DNA of 64,000 bases from positions 22,992-86,991 of the forward strand of contig CAVXLJ010000006.1 of NCBI GenBank assembly GCA_963762605.1, written 5' to 3'. The DNA comes from CAVSRC01 sp963762605 (GTDB lineage Bacteria; Pseudomonadota; Alphaproteobacteria; Rhizobiales; Kaistiaceae). A model generated the notes under the pieces. It was given only the letters and a program-made list of their open reading frames with translations, did not search any database and was not told where the DNA came from. A program made the position numbers and the translations under genes. How positions within the stretch are numbered: the first letter of the stretch is position 1; each line of letters starts with the position of its first letter. Below are positions 37,439 through 45,670 of this stretch, one piece after another.

Positions 37439-38287
37439 ATGTCCAATCCGAAAACGGTCGTTTTCCAGGGCGAGCCCGGTGCCAATTCCGAGGTCGCTGC
37501 CCGCGAGGTCTTTCCCAAGGCGCAAGCCGTTCCCTGCCCGACGTTTGAGGATTGCTTCGCCGCGGTCGAGAAGGGCACGGCCGATCTCGCCATGATCCCG
37601 ATCGAGAATTCGGTCGCCGGCCGCGTCGCCGATATTCACCACCTGCTGCCCAATTCGCGGCTGCACATCATCGGCGAGCACTTTCTGCCCATCCGCTTCC
37701 AGCTGATGGCGCCCGCCGGCGCCACGCTGAAATCGATCAAGACCGTCCACAGCCACATCCACGCGCTCGGCCAGTGCCGCAACGTCATCCGCCAGCACCG
37801 CTGGAAGACGGTCGTCTCCGGCGATACCGCCGGTGCGGCGCGCGAGGTCGCCGAAGCTGGCGACATCACGCAAGCGGCGCTCGCTCCGGCCATGGCGGCC
37901 GAGATCTACGTCCTCGACATCCTCAAGGAGAATGTCGAGGACGCCGCCCACAACACAACGCGCTTCGTCATCCTGTCCAAGGACGATGAGCGCGCCAGCC
38001 GCGGCAAGGGCAAGGTCATCACCACCTTCGTCTTCCGCGTGAGGAACGTTCCGGCCGCGCTCTACAAGGCGATGGGCGGCTTCGCCACCAACGGCGTCAA
38101 CATGACCAAGCTGGAGAGCTACCAGTTGGACGGCAAGTTCTTCGCCACCCAGTTCTACGCCGATGTCGAAGGCCACCCGGACGACCGCCCGCTGGCGCTC
38201 GCCCTGGAGGAGCTCGACTTCTTCTCCGCCCACGTCCGCATCTTCGGCGTCTACCCGGCCAGCCCCTTGCGCGAGGGGCTGGAGTAG
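37439..38287 (+). CDS. pheA: Prephenate dehydratase
   Basis: 282 residues. Converts prephenate to phenylpyruvate in phenylalanine synthesis. Catalytic region: VVFQGEPGANSEVAAREVFP at the start, AMIPIENSVAGRV, and the essential TRF in NTTRFVIL. A C-terminal ACT domain (VPAALYKAMGGFATNGVNMTKLESY) carries the feedback-inhibition motif LES. No chorismate mutase domain is present. ATG start at 37439. Confidence 0.95.
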   Translation: MSNPKTVVFQGEPGANSEVAAREVFPKAQAVPCPTFEDCFAAVEKGTADLAMIPIENSVAGRVADIHHLLPNSRLHIIGEHFLPIRFQLMAPAGATLKSIKTVHSHIHALGQCRNVIRQHRWKTVVSGDTAGAAREVAEAGDITQAALAPAMAAEIYVLDILKENVEDAAHNTTRFVILSKDDERASRGKGKVITTFVFRVRNVPAALYKAMGGFATNGVNMTKLESYQLDGKFFATQFYADVEGHPDDRPLALALEELDFFSAHVRIFGVYPASPLREGLE

Positions 38288-38297
38288 GGGGGCGCAA

Positions 38298-38609
38298 TTG
38301 CGCCAGGAGTTTTCCCGGGCAACCCAGCAGAAGGCGCTGGAGCGACAGAAGAATCTTTGTGCCTCCTGCGGGACTCCGATTCACGCGGTTGGTGAAGCCG
38401 GCCGAGCGCAACACAGGTTTGGCGAAAGCGCCCAAGCGCATCACATCGTGCACGCGAAGTTCGGCGGGTCGAACGAGTTGGACAATTGCGTCGTTCTCTG
38501 CGAGGCGTGCCATTACAGCGCGCACGAAGGCGGCAACTACCGCTTTGGAACGGTGATCGGCACGCAGAGCGATTTCCCATACTTCGACGGCGGCTCTGGC
38601 GATCCGTAG
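38298..38609 (+). CDS. Small HNH endonuclease-domain protein
   Basis: 103 residues from a TTG at 38298, with AGGGGGG 6 bases before it and 11 bases after the pheA stop. A CASCG zinc knuckle, then AHHIVHAKFGGSNELDNCVVLCEACHYSAHEGG form a treble-clef HNH fold (H-H...N...CxxCH...H). The tail YRFGTVIGTQSDFPYFDG is recognisable but unnamed. It may be a nuclease of unknown target; coupling to pheA looks accidental. A start further upstream inside pheA is unlikely. Confidence 0.75.
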   Translation: MRQEFSRATQQKALERQKNLCASCGTPIHAVGEAGRAQHRFGESAQAHHIVHAKFGGSNELDNCVVLCEACHYSAHEGGNYRFGTVIGTQSDFPYFDGGSGDP

Positions 38610-38620
38610 GCCCAATTCTC

Positions 38621-38718
38621 CCGTCGTCCCGGCGAAAGCCGGGACCCAGTACTCACGAACGCTTGTGCCTCAATCGCCAACGATTGCGGTTACTGGGTGC
38701 CCGCTCGGGGGCCGGGTG
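38621..38718. repeat. Inverted REP pair, copy 1
   Basis: A left palindrome GTCGTCCCGGCGAAAGCCGG with ACCCAGTACTC (38623-38653), a short spacer, then a degenerate inverted partner TTACTGGGTGCCCGCTCGGG (38690-38709). Same design as the better preserved element at 56784-56921. Confidence 0.7.
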
Positions 38719-38735
38719 AGCCGGTGCCGCTTGCT

Positions 38736-38887
38736 CCATCCCTCCACCGCGCGAGCGCGGGGAGGGGGGACCATGCGAGCCGCAGGCGAAGCATGGTGGG
38801 TGGGGGCGACCCGGACGCGCGAAAAGACACCCCACCCGTCTCCTCGCTGCGCGCGGAGCCACCCGCCCCGGAACGGGGAGGGATTGG
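38736..38887. repeat. Dispersed intergenic repeat, copy B
   Basis: Shares with copies A and C the ordered blocks CCATCCCTCC, GGGGAGGGGGGACCATGCGA, AGCATGGTGGGTGGG, CCCACCCGTCTCCTCGCTGC, GGAGCCACC and GGGGAGGGATTGG. Lies between the HNH gene and the convergent DUF4892-like gene. Confidence 0.85.
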
Positions 38888-38997
38888 TGCTTGCGCTGGC
38901 TCCGTGCTGCTGCCCGAAAAATATCTATCCCCGGTGCCCGAACCCCATGAGATGATGCGCTCATCCTCGCTCGACAGAGGGGCGTCTACCGGGGGCG

Positions 38998-39567
38998 TCA
39001 CTTTGTTGGGCTGGCGCCGACCTCGGTCACCACCAGTTGGGCGGTGACGAAATCGGCGTGGTGGCTCACCAGCACGGTCGCCCAGGTCTCGCTGCCATCC
39101 GCGCCGCTCTTGTGGCCGACCAGATAGTGGTACCGCAGGCCATCGACCCACATCTTCGGCAGGAACAGAACGTCCAGCCCCTGGCTGAAGGAGAGGCGCC
39201 CGCAGAGGTCGGCGTCGCAGGCGAACACCTTCCCGAATCCGGCGCCGGTGAGCTCGCTCTCGAAGGCGCTCATCACCTGCTGCATGGCGTAGCCGTGGGC
39301 GATGCGGTAGGCGATGCGTGTCACGCGGCCCTGCGGCCGCCGGTCGCCGGTCGCGTCGCCCAGCACGAAGGGCGCGATCTGCAGGCGTGTGGCGTCGTGG
39401 TCCCTGGTGTCGTAGCCGGTGATGATGCTGTCGGCGAAGCGTTCGATCCCGGGATAGTCGCGCGATCCCGGAACGTCGCCGTCGGCGGCCGCGGCCCGGG
39501 CGATGCCGGCCAGCACCGCCAGTGCCGAGAGCATGACGGAGACCAGCATGGCAATCGGTCGTCGCAT
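38998..39567 (-). CDS. Secreted DUF4892-like protein
   Basis: 189 residues from the ATG at 39567 with GGAGAGG upstream; this start gives a signal peptide (MRRPIAMLVSVMLSALAVLAGIARA). The mature part begins GSRDYPGIERFADSIITGYDTRDHDATRLQIAPF and has YLVGHKSGADGSETWATVLVSH near the end, as in DUF4892 proteins. A cysteine pair, FACDADLCGRL, is present. Function unknown; probably periplasmic or outer membrane. Confidence 0.6.
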   Translation of the reverse strand: MRRPIAMLVSVMLSALAVLAGIARAAAADGDVPGSRDYPGIERFADSIITGYDTRDHDATRLQIAPFVLGDATGDRRPQGRVTRIAYRIAHGYAMQQVMSAFESELTGAGFGKVFACDADLCGRLSFSQGLDVLFLPKMWVDGLRYHYLVGHKSGADGSETWATVLVSHHADFVTAQLVVTEVGASPTK

Positions 39568-39583
39568 CGCTCGGCCTCTCCTT

Positions 39584-40526
39584 TTACGCATAAGCCCATC
39601 CCCGGATGAGATGGCTGGCGATTGCCATCGACACCGGCACGCTGATGCCCTCCGCATGGTTGCCGGCAAGCATGCGGTGCACGTCGGCGCGCGCGAACCA
39701 GCGGCAATCCTCCAGTTCGTTTTCGTCGCGATGGATCGCGGTGGTCAGCGCCTCGGCATAGCAGCCGATCATCAGCGAGGAGGGGAAGGGCCACGGCTGG
39801 CTGGCATGGTAGCGCACGCGCCCGACCGAAATCCCGGATTCCTCCAGCGTCTCGCGCCTCACCGCATCCTCGATCGTCTCGCCCGGCTCCATGAAGCCGG
39901 CGAGGCACGAATACATGCCCGGATTGAAGCGCGGCGAGCGACCGAGCAGGGCCCGCTCCCCGTCGCCGCTCTCGTCGATCACCAGCATGATCACCACCGG
40001 GTCGGTGCGCGCAAAATGCTGCGCGCCGCAGTTCGGGCAGTCGCGCCTGAGGCCGCCGATGCTGCTTGTCGTCGCCGTGCCGCAGACCGCGCAGAAGCCA
40101 TGGCGGGCATGCCAGTTGAGCAAGCGCCCGGGCCTGCGCCAGCGCGCCGAGATGCTCGGCCGCCAGAACGGCGGAGGCGGCGAGTGCCCTGAGCGTCACC
40201 GCCGCCACCTGCGCCTCGTCGATCGGCGCGTCCTCGGCAAGCGCCGCAGCGAGCCTCGGGGCATTGTCGCTCCAGCCGAGCAGCACCGCCTGTGTCAGGT
40301 CGGCGCCGAGGGCCTTGGCTTCATCCGGCGTGAACAGCGGATCGTCGCCGGTCCTGACCAGCGCCGGATCGCCGCGGAAAAGATAGAACCGTGCCGCAGG
40401 GTCGGCCAGCGCATGGACAAGTGAATCGGCCCCGCGTGCCTCGCTCCGCCGGTCGATGCGGTTGACCGCATAACCGGTCAGGCTGCTCGGTTCGACCGCA
40501 GGCAGGCCGTCGAAGAGGCTGGTCAT
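39584..40526 (-). pseudogene. nudC: NADH pyrophosphatase (NudC-like), frameshifted near 40125
   Basis: Nudix hydrolase that cleaves NAD(H) or removes NAD caps from RNA. The N-terminal domain (MTSLFDGLPAVE...AEHLGALAQARA) is read in one frame and the rest in another: LLNWHARHGFCAVCG...RDCPNCG zinc ribbon, Nudix box GFMEPGETIEDAVRRETLEESG and the NudC-specific SQPWPFPSSLM. The break is at about 40120-40128 in a run of G/C. Removing one base restores about 313 residues. All catalytic parts are intact after the break. Confidence 0.9.
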
Positions 40527-40550
40527 GTCCCAAGTCTCGCTTGCGTGGCG

Positions 40551-40964
40551 TCAGTTTCCAAGCGCGGCGGCGAGGTCCGCGATCAACCTATCCCGTGTCT
40601 CCGCTTCATAGGCAACCGCTGAGCCGGTCCCCCACACCGGGCCGGGCCAGGCGGCGTCGCCCTGGAAGCGGGCGATGACGTGGACATGGAGCTGGCGGAC
40701 CTGATTGCCAAGTGCGGCGACGTTCAGCTTGTCGCAGCCGGTCGCCGCTTTCAGCGCGCCCATCACCGCCACGATCTCCTCGAACAGCTGCGCCCGGTCG
40801 GGCTTCTCCATATCGATGATCTCGGCCATGGCCGCCCGCCGCGGAACCAGCAGCAGCCAGGCGAAACGCGCATCGTTCATCAGCCGCAGATCCGAGAGGC
40901 CGAGGCTGGCGACCGGAACCGAATCAGCAGCAAGGCGCGGGTCGATTGTGAAGGCTTCGGGCAT
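40551..40964 (-). CDS. HIT-family protein
   Basis: 137 residues. The HIT triad region reads NQVRQLHVHVIARFQGDAAWPGP: the last two His of the motif are present (H-V-H) while the first is Gln, as in a common alphaproteobacterial HIT subgroup. Likely a nucleotide-binding hydrolase. Starts 24 bases upstream of the nudC start on the same strand, so they may be co-transcribed. Confidence 0.87.
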   Translation of the reverse strand: MPEAFTIDPRLAADSVPVASLGLSDLRLMNDARFAWLLLVPRRAAMAEIIDMEKPDRAQLFEEIVAVMGALKAATGCDKLNVAALGNQVRQLHVHVIARFQGDAAWPGPVWGTGSAVAYEAETRDRLIADLAAALGN

Positions 40965-41091
40965 GGAGGCTCGGGTGCAGCTGGGGTGGGACGCCGGCGA
41001 CCATACGCCGGCAAGGCCCGCGCGTCACAGGCAAACGGCGCAAAAAGGATATGCCGGCAGCCCTTGCCCCGGCCGCGGGTCGATATGATAT

Positions 41092-41199
41092 GGTGCCTTC
41101 GGGAGGCTGGCGGTGGACGCGTCGCTCGCCAACCGGGTCAGGTCCGGAAGGAAGCAGCCCTAACGAGTTTCGGCGCGGGTCGCCTGCCAGTCTCCCACC
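41092..41199 (+). ncRNA. ffs: Small signal recognition particle RNA (4.5S)
   Basis: The conserved apical loop GGTCAGGTCCGGAAGGAAGC followed by AGCCCTAA is unmistakable (41136-41163). Outer arms pair over a long stem (GGGAGGCTGGCGG with CGCCTGCCAGTCTCCC). This RNA binds Ffh for co-translational membrane targeting. Located just upstream of dnaX, its usual alphaproteobacterial place. Exact ends are approximate. Confidence 0.95.
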
Positions 41200-41249
41200 C
41201 TTTTCCATTGATCCTGAGAGGCCCGCCGGGCCCAAGCGAACGGAAGCTT

Positions 41250-43005
41250 ATGGACGGCACCGGACAGGAGCAAGCGAGCGCCGGCCCCTATCGCGTGCTC
41301 GCCCGCAAGTACCGGCCGCAGAGCTTCGTCGATCTCATCGGCCAGGAGCCGATGGTCCGTACCCTCACCAACGCCTTCCATAGCGGCCGCATCGCCCAGG
41401 CCTACATGCTCACCGGCGTGCGCGGCGTGGGCAAGACGACCACCGCCCGCATCCTCGCCCGCGCCCTCAATTATTCCATACCCGGCAAGATCGATCAGCC
41501 GACCATCGACATGGACGCGATGGGCGAGCACTGCGCGGCAATCATGGAAGGCCGCCATGTCGACGTCATCGAGATGGACGCCGCCTCCCATACCGGCATC
41601 GACGACATCCGCGAGATCATCGAGGCGGTGCGCTACAAGCCGGCGATCGCCCGCTACAAGGTCTACATCATCGACGAAGTGCACATGCTGTCGAAGGCCG
41701 CCTTCAACGGCCTGCTGAAGACGCTCGAGGAGCCGCCCGAGCACGTCAAGTTCATCTTCGCCACCACCGAAGTGCGCAAGGTGCCGGTCACGGTTCTGTC
41801 GCGCTGCCAGCGCTTCGACTTGCGCCGCATCGAGCCCGGCAGCCTGATCGCCCACATGAAGGCGATCATGGCCAAGGAGGCGGTCGCCGTCGACGACGCG
41901 GCGCTCACCATGATCGCCCGGGCCGCCGAAGGCTCCGTCCGCGACGCGCTGTCGATCCTTGATCAGGCCATTGCCCATGCCGCCGGCAAGGTCTCGGCCG
42001 AGGCGGTGCGCCAGATGCTCGGGCTCGCCGATCGCGCCTTGGTCATCGACCTGTTCGCGGAGGTCATGGGCGGTGACGTCGGCGCGGCGCTTGCCCGGCT
42101 GAAGGCGCTCTTCGATGTCGGCGCCGACCCGGCCGTGGTGCTGGAGGATCTCGCCGCCTTCACCCATCTGGTCACGCGGCTGAAGCTCGCGCCCGACGGC
42201 GGCCGGGGACGAGGCACTGACCGCGGAAGAGCGCGACCGCGGCACCGATTTCGCCGGCAAGCTGTCGCTGCGCGCGCTCGCCCGCGCCTGGCAGATGCTG
42301 CTGAAGGGCATCGCGGAGACGCGCGAAGCCTCCCGCCCGCTTGCCGCCGCCGACATGGTCATCGTGCGCCTGGCCCATGCCGCCGACCTGCCGACGCCCG
42401 ACGAGGCGTTGCGCTCGCTGAAAGGCAATGGCGGCGCGAGCCCGGTGCCCGACCGCGCGCCGCCCTCCTCTTCCGGCGAGGACGGCCGCGCCCGCCTCAG
42501 TGCCGCCGGCGGTGTTGCCCGCGCGCCGGCCGCTGATCCGGTGCCGCGGGCCGTTCCGACCGCCCATGTTGGCGCCTTCGCCGATGTGGTGGCGCTGGCC
42601 GGTACCCACCGTGAACTGAAGTTGAAGCACGAGCTTGAGACCTGCGTCCGCCTCGTCCGCTTCGAGCCGGGTCGCATCGAAATGGCCCTCACCGAACATG
42701 CCTCGCCCGGTCTTGCCGGCGCGCTGTCGAAGAAGCTCGAAGAATGGACCGGCACGCGCTGGATGATCGCGGTCGCCCGCGAAGGCGGCGGCCAGACCAT
42801 CGCCGAGGCGCGCAGACAAGCCCAGGACCGGCTGGTCGATGACGCCCGCGCCGACCCGCTGGTGGCTGCGGTGCTCAAGACATTCCCCGGCGCCGAGATT
42901 GTCGATGTGCGCGTGCGCGGCACAGCCGTTGCCGGGCCGGCACCGGACGACGCGCTTCCGCCGGCCGCCGAAGACAGCGACGAGATCGACGACGGTGATG
43001 CTTAG
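41250..43005 (+). pseudogene. dnaX: DNA polymerase III tau/gamma subunit, frameshifted near 42200
   Basis: Clamp-loader ATPase, essential for replication. ATG 41250. Domain I-II: RVLARKYRPQSFVDLIGQ, Walker A GVRGVGKTT (residues 56-64), Walker B IIDEVHML (Asp142, Glu143), sensor 1 FIFATTEVRKVPVTVLSRCQRFDLRR, SRC motif. The frame breaks at 42199-42208 in GGCGGCCGGGGAC, after LKLAPD. The frame one base on reads AGDEALTAEERDRGTDFAGKLSLRALARAWQMLLKGIAE and continues through the tau C-terminal region to TAG at 43005. One extra base explains it; the restored protein is about 584 residues. Not a programmed site: no slippery A-run. Confidence 0.92.
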
Positions 43006-43027
43006 GTTCGAAACCTGGAAGCTTGCT

Positions 43028-43225
43028 CCATCCCTCCCCGCAAGGGGAGGGGGGACCATGCGAAGCCGTAGGCGAAGCATGGTGGGTGGGGAGCCGCGCT
43101 TGCCGAAACCCCACCCGTCTCCTCGCTTCGCTCGGAGCCACCCTCCAGCGAAGTCGGGTTCACCCGACTTCGCATCATCAGAAATCGAAAGCGGGTGTAC
43201 CCGCTTTCGGACCGGGGAGGGATGG
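43028..43225. repeat. Dispersed intergenic repeat, copy C, with an insertion
   Basis: The same block order as copies A and B. It differs by about 64 extra bases at 43147-43210 that contain two perfect hairpins: GCGAAGTCGGGT/ACCCGACTTCGC (43148-43173) and CGAAAGCGGGT/ACCCGCTTTCG (43186-43209). The two hairpins resemble each other. The insertion therefore looks like a second palindromic element nested in the first. Confidence 0.85.
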
Positions 43226-43273
43226 GAGCTCGTGGCGGCCCGTGAAACCCATAATAGAACGAGGCACTGACCG

Positions 43274-43603
43274 ATGGCGCTTGGCGACCTGATGGGCATG
43301 ATGAAGCAGGCCAAGGATCTTCAGGAGAAGATGCAGGCCCTGCAGGGCGAGGTGGCGGCGCTTGAAGTGGAGGGCAGTTCCGGCGGCGGCCTGGTCTCCG
43401 TGGTCATGTCGGGCAAGAGCGAGATGAAGCGCCTGAAGATCGACCCGTCTTTGCTCAAGCCGGAAGAGGCCGAGATCGTCGAGGACCTCATCGTCGCGGC
43501 GGTCAACGACGCCCGCGCCAAGGCGGAAGCCGTGCTCGCCGATAAGATGCGCGAGATGACCGGCGGCCTTCAGCTTCCGCCCGGCATGAACCTGCCGTTC
43601 TAG
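43274..43603 (+). CDS. ybaB: YbaB/EbfC nucleoid-associated protein
   Basis: 109 residues. MALGDLMGMMKQAKDLQEKMQALQGEVAALEVEG is the family's opening helix, SSGGGLVSVVMSGKSEMKRLKIDPSLL the central beta region, ending GLQLPPGMNLPF. Small DNA-binding dimer, conserved between dnaX and recR. Its stop overlaps the convergent DsbA-like gene by 4 bases. Confidence 0.96.
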   Translation: MALGDLMGMMKQAKDLQEKMQALQGEVAALEVEGSSGGGLVSVVMSGKSEMKRLKIDPSLLKPEEAEIVEDLIVAAVNDARAKAEAVLADKMREMTGGLQLPPGMNLPF

Positions 43604-44250
43604 TTCTTCGCCTTGGCGATCAACGGATCGAGGATCGCCTCCATCTCGGCCACGTTCAGCTCGCCGACATGTTTCTCGCCATTGATGAAGAAGGTCGGGG
43701 TGCCGTCGACGCCGAACTCCTTGTTCGCGGTCTCGGCGATCTTGTTGATGCCATCGGCGATGTTCGTCTTTTTCAGGCAGGCGGCAAACGACGCCTGGTC
43801 GAACCCGAAGGGCTTCAGCGCCGAAACGAGCGCCGGCTCGGGCTTGTTGACATAGGCCCAGCTGTCCTGCTGCTGGAACAGCGCATCGATGATCGGGAAG
43901 AACTTGTCTTGCGGAGCGCACCGCGCCGCCATCGAGGCGGCGAAGGCGAGCTGATCGAGCGGGAACTCGCGGAACACGAAATAGACCTTGCCGGTGTCGA
44001 TATATTTCGTCTTCAGCGTGGAGAAGGTTTCGCGGAAGGACCGGCCGCAATGCGGGCAGGTCATCGAGGCATATTCGACGATGGTCACCGGCGCGGTGGA
44101 TTGTCCGAGCGCCATGTCGGGGAGGGGCCCCGGCGCCATCAGCTTCATGATGGAAATCGGCGCGTCGGTCGCCGTGGCGGCGGCCGCCGGTGCGGCGCTC
44201 GCCCAGGTGGCGGCCACAAGGCAAACGAAGGCTGTGAGCGTTTTGCGCAT
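43600..44250 (-). CDS. DsbA-family thiol-disulfide oxidoreductase
   Basis: 216 residues with a signal peptide (MRKTLTAFVCLVAATWASAAPAAA). Thioredoxin-fold active site CPHC in VEYASMTCPHCGRSFRE (about residue 70), and the cis-Pro loop GVDGTPTFFINGE near the C-terminus. Belongs to the periplasmic DsbA/BdbD-like group. Inserted between ybaB and recR on the opposite strand. Confidence 0.93.
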   Translation of the reverse strand: MRKTLTAFVCLVAATWASAAPAAAATATDAPISIMKLMAPGPLPDMALGQSTAPVTIVEYASMTCPHCGRSFRETFSTLKTKYIDTGKVYFVFREFPLDQLAFAASMAARCAPQDKFFPIIDALFQQQDSWAYVNKPEPALVSALKPFGFDQASFAACLKKTNIADGINKIAETANKEFGVDGTPTFFINGEKHVGELNVAEMEAILDPLIAKAKN

Positions 44251-44378
44251 GGGTGTCTCTCGAAAGGGATGGTTCGCCCCGGTATCCTCGGCAGTCATAC
44301 ATGGGGCGCGCCGTCCAAGTTGACAGGGGCCTCGTCCCGCCGTTTGTGACAGAGACCAGAACCGAGGTCGACCGATTC

Positions 44379-44984
44379 ATGCCCCGTTCCGTCACCGGCC
44401 CCGAAATCGAGCGCCTGATCCAGCTTCTCGCCAAGCTGCCCGGCCTGGGCCCGCGCTCGGCCCGCCGCGCCGCGCTGCATCTGGTCAAGAAGAAGGACGA
44501 GCTGCTCAGCCCCCTGGCCAAGGCCATGGATGTGGCGCTTGAGACGGTCAAGATCTGCTCCACCTGCGGCAATATCGATACCACCGATCCCTGCACCATC
44601 TGCGCCGATCCGCGCCGCGAGGAGGGCCTGATCGTCGTGGTCGAGGATGTCGCCGACCTGTGGGCGCTGGAGCGCGCCGGCGCGCTCAACGCCCGCTACC
44701 ATGTGCTCGGCGGCGCCCTGTCGCCGCTGGATGGCGTCGGGCCGGACGATCTCGGCATCGACAGGCTGGTGGCCCGCGTCAGCGAAGGCTCGGTGCGCGA
44801 GGTCATCCTGGCGGTGAACGCCACGGTCGAGGGCCAGACCACCGCGCACTACATCATGGACCGGCTCGCTGGTCTCGACATAAAGGTCTCGCGGCTTGCC
44901 CACGGCGTTCCGGTCGGCGGCGAGCTTGATTATCTCGACGAGGGCACGCTCTCTGCCGCCATCCGTCAGCGCACGCCGTTCTGA
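44379..44984 (+). CDS. recR: Recombination mediator RecR
   Basis: 201 residues. HhH helix (AKLPGLGPRSARRAALHLV), zinc finger CSTCGNIDTTDPCTIC, Toprim domain (IVVVEDVADLWALERAGALNARYHVLGGALSPLDGVGPDDLGI), C-terminal Walker-like GVPVGGELDYLDEGTL. With RecF/RecO it loads RecA at gaps. ATG at 44379 follows GAGG. An upstream extension to 44253 lacks family similarity. Confidence 0.96.
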   Translation: MPRSVTGPEIERLIQLLAKLPGLGPRSARRAALHLVKKKDELLSPLAKAMDVALETVKICSTCGNIDTTDPCTICADPRREEGLIVVVEDVADLWALERAGALNARYHVLGGALSPLDGVGPDDLGIDRLVARVSEGSVREVILAVNATVEGQTTAHYIMDRLAGLDIKVSRLAHGVPVGGELDYLDEGTLSAAIRQRTPF

Positions 44985-45055
44985 GAAGTGATTCCAGGAA
45001 TAGTCGGCCAACGGTTCCGTCCGGAACTGCAGGAATAACCAGGGAAGGGGAAGCC

Positions 45056-45658
45056 ATGGACGTCAATGTGCTGGACGCCGTCTATCTCTACTGGTTCGGC
45101 GACCTGAAATCGGCTGCCGACCGGCCGAGCCAGGATCGTGTCACCGAATGGTTTCGCGCGACCGAAGAGATCGACAACCATATCCGGCAGACCTTCGGGA
45201 TGTATCTCGATCCTGCGCGCGACGAGGATTGGCAGCTCGACCGCCTCACGCGCCGTCAGCAGGCCGGTCTCGTCGTTCTTCTCGACCAGTTTCCGCGCCA
45301 GATCCACCGCGAGAGCGGCGAGGCTTTCGCCTATGACGGCAAGGCCCTCTCGATCGCGAAGGCGCTTGTCGCGGGCGGCCGCGAACGCTTCTTCCCGTTC
45401 GAGCGGGTCTTCATCTATCTGCCGTTTGAGCATTCCGAGGCGGTCGCCGACCAGGATTTCGCCGTTCAGCTTTTCGCCGAACTGACCGTTCAGGCCCCCG
45501 ACGATCTGAAGGATGGCGCGCGCACCATCCTCGACTACGCCACCAAGCACCGCGACGTCATCCGCAGGTTCACCCGCTTCCCCCACCGCAACGCCGTCCT
45601 CGGCCGCGAGTCGACGCCCGACGAGATCGAGTTTCTCAAGGGCGGACGGGGGTTCTAG
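45056..45658 (+). CDS. DUF924 family protein
   Basis: 200 residues. TPR-like all-helical protein. Family signature present: AVYLYWFGD at the start, VLLDQFPRQIHRESGEAFAYDGKAL, FFPFERVFIYLPFEHSE, RFPHRNAVLGRESTPDEIEFL at the end. Function of the family is not known. Ribosome site AGGGAAGGGG lies just before the ATG. Confidence 0.9.
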   Translation: MDVNVLDAVYLYWFGDLKSAADRPSQDRVTEWFRATEEIDNHIRQTFGMYLDPARDEDWQLDRLTRRQQAGLVVLLDQFPRQIHRESGEAFAYDGKALSIAKALVAGGRERFFPFERVFIYLPFEHSEAVADQDFAVQLFAELTVQAPDDLKDGARTILDYATKHRDVIRRFTRFPHRNAVLGRESTPDEIEFLKGGRGF

Positions 45659-45670
45659 GGGGCAGAAACC

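Noticed and set aside
42199..42208. Programmed ribosomal frameshifting in dnaX
   Set aside because: The shift is +1 at a G/C run, not -1 on an A-run, and lies where both halves are needed for tau; five other genes nearby have similar breaks.
41160..42923. 587-codon open frame opposite dnaX
   Set aside because: Shadow of dnaX; would also be antisense to the SRP RNA end.
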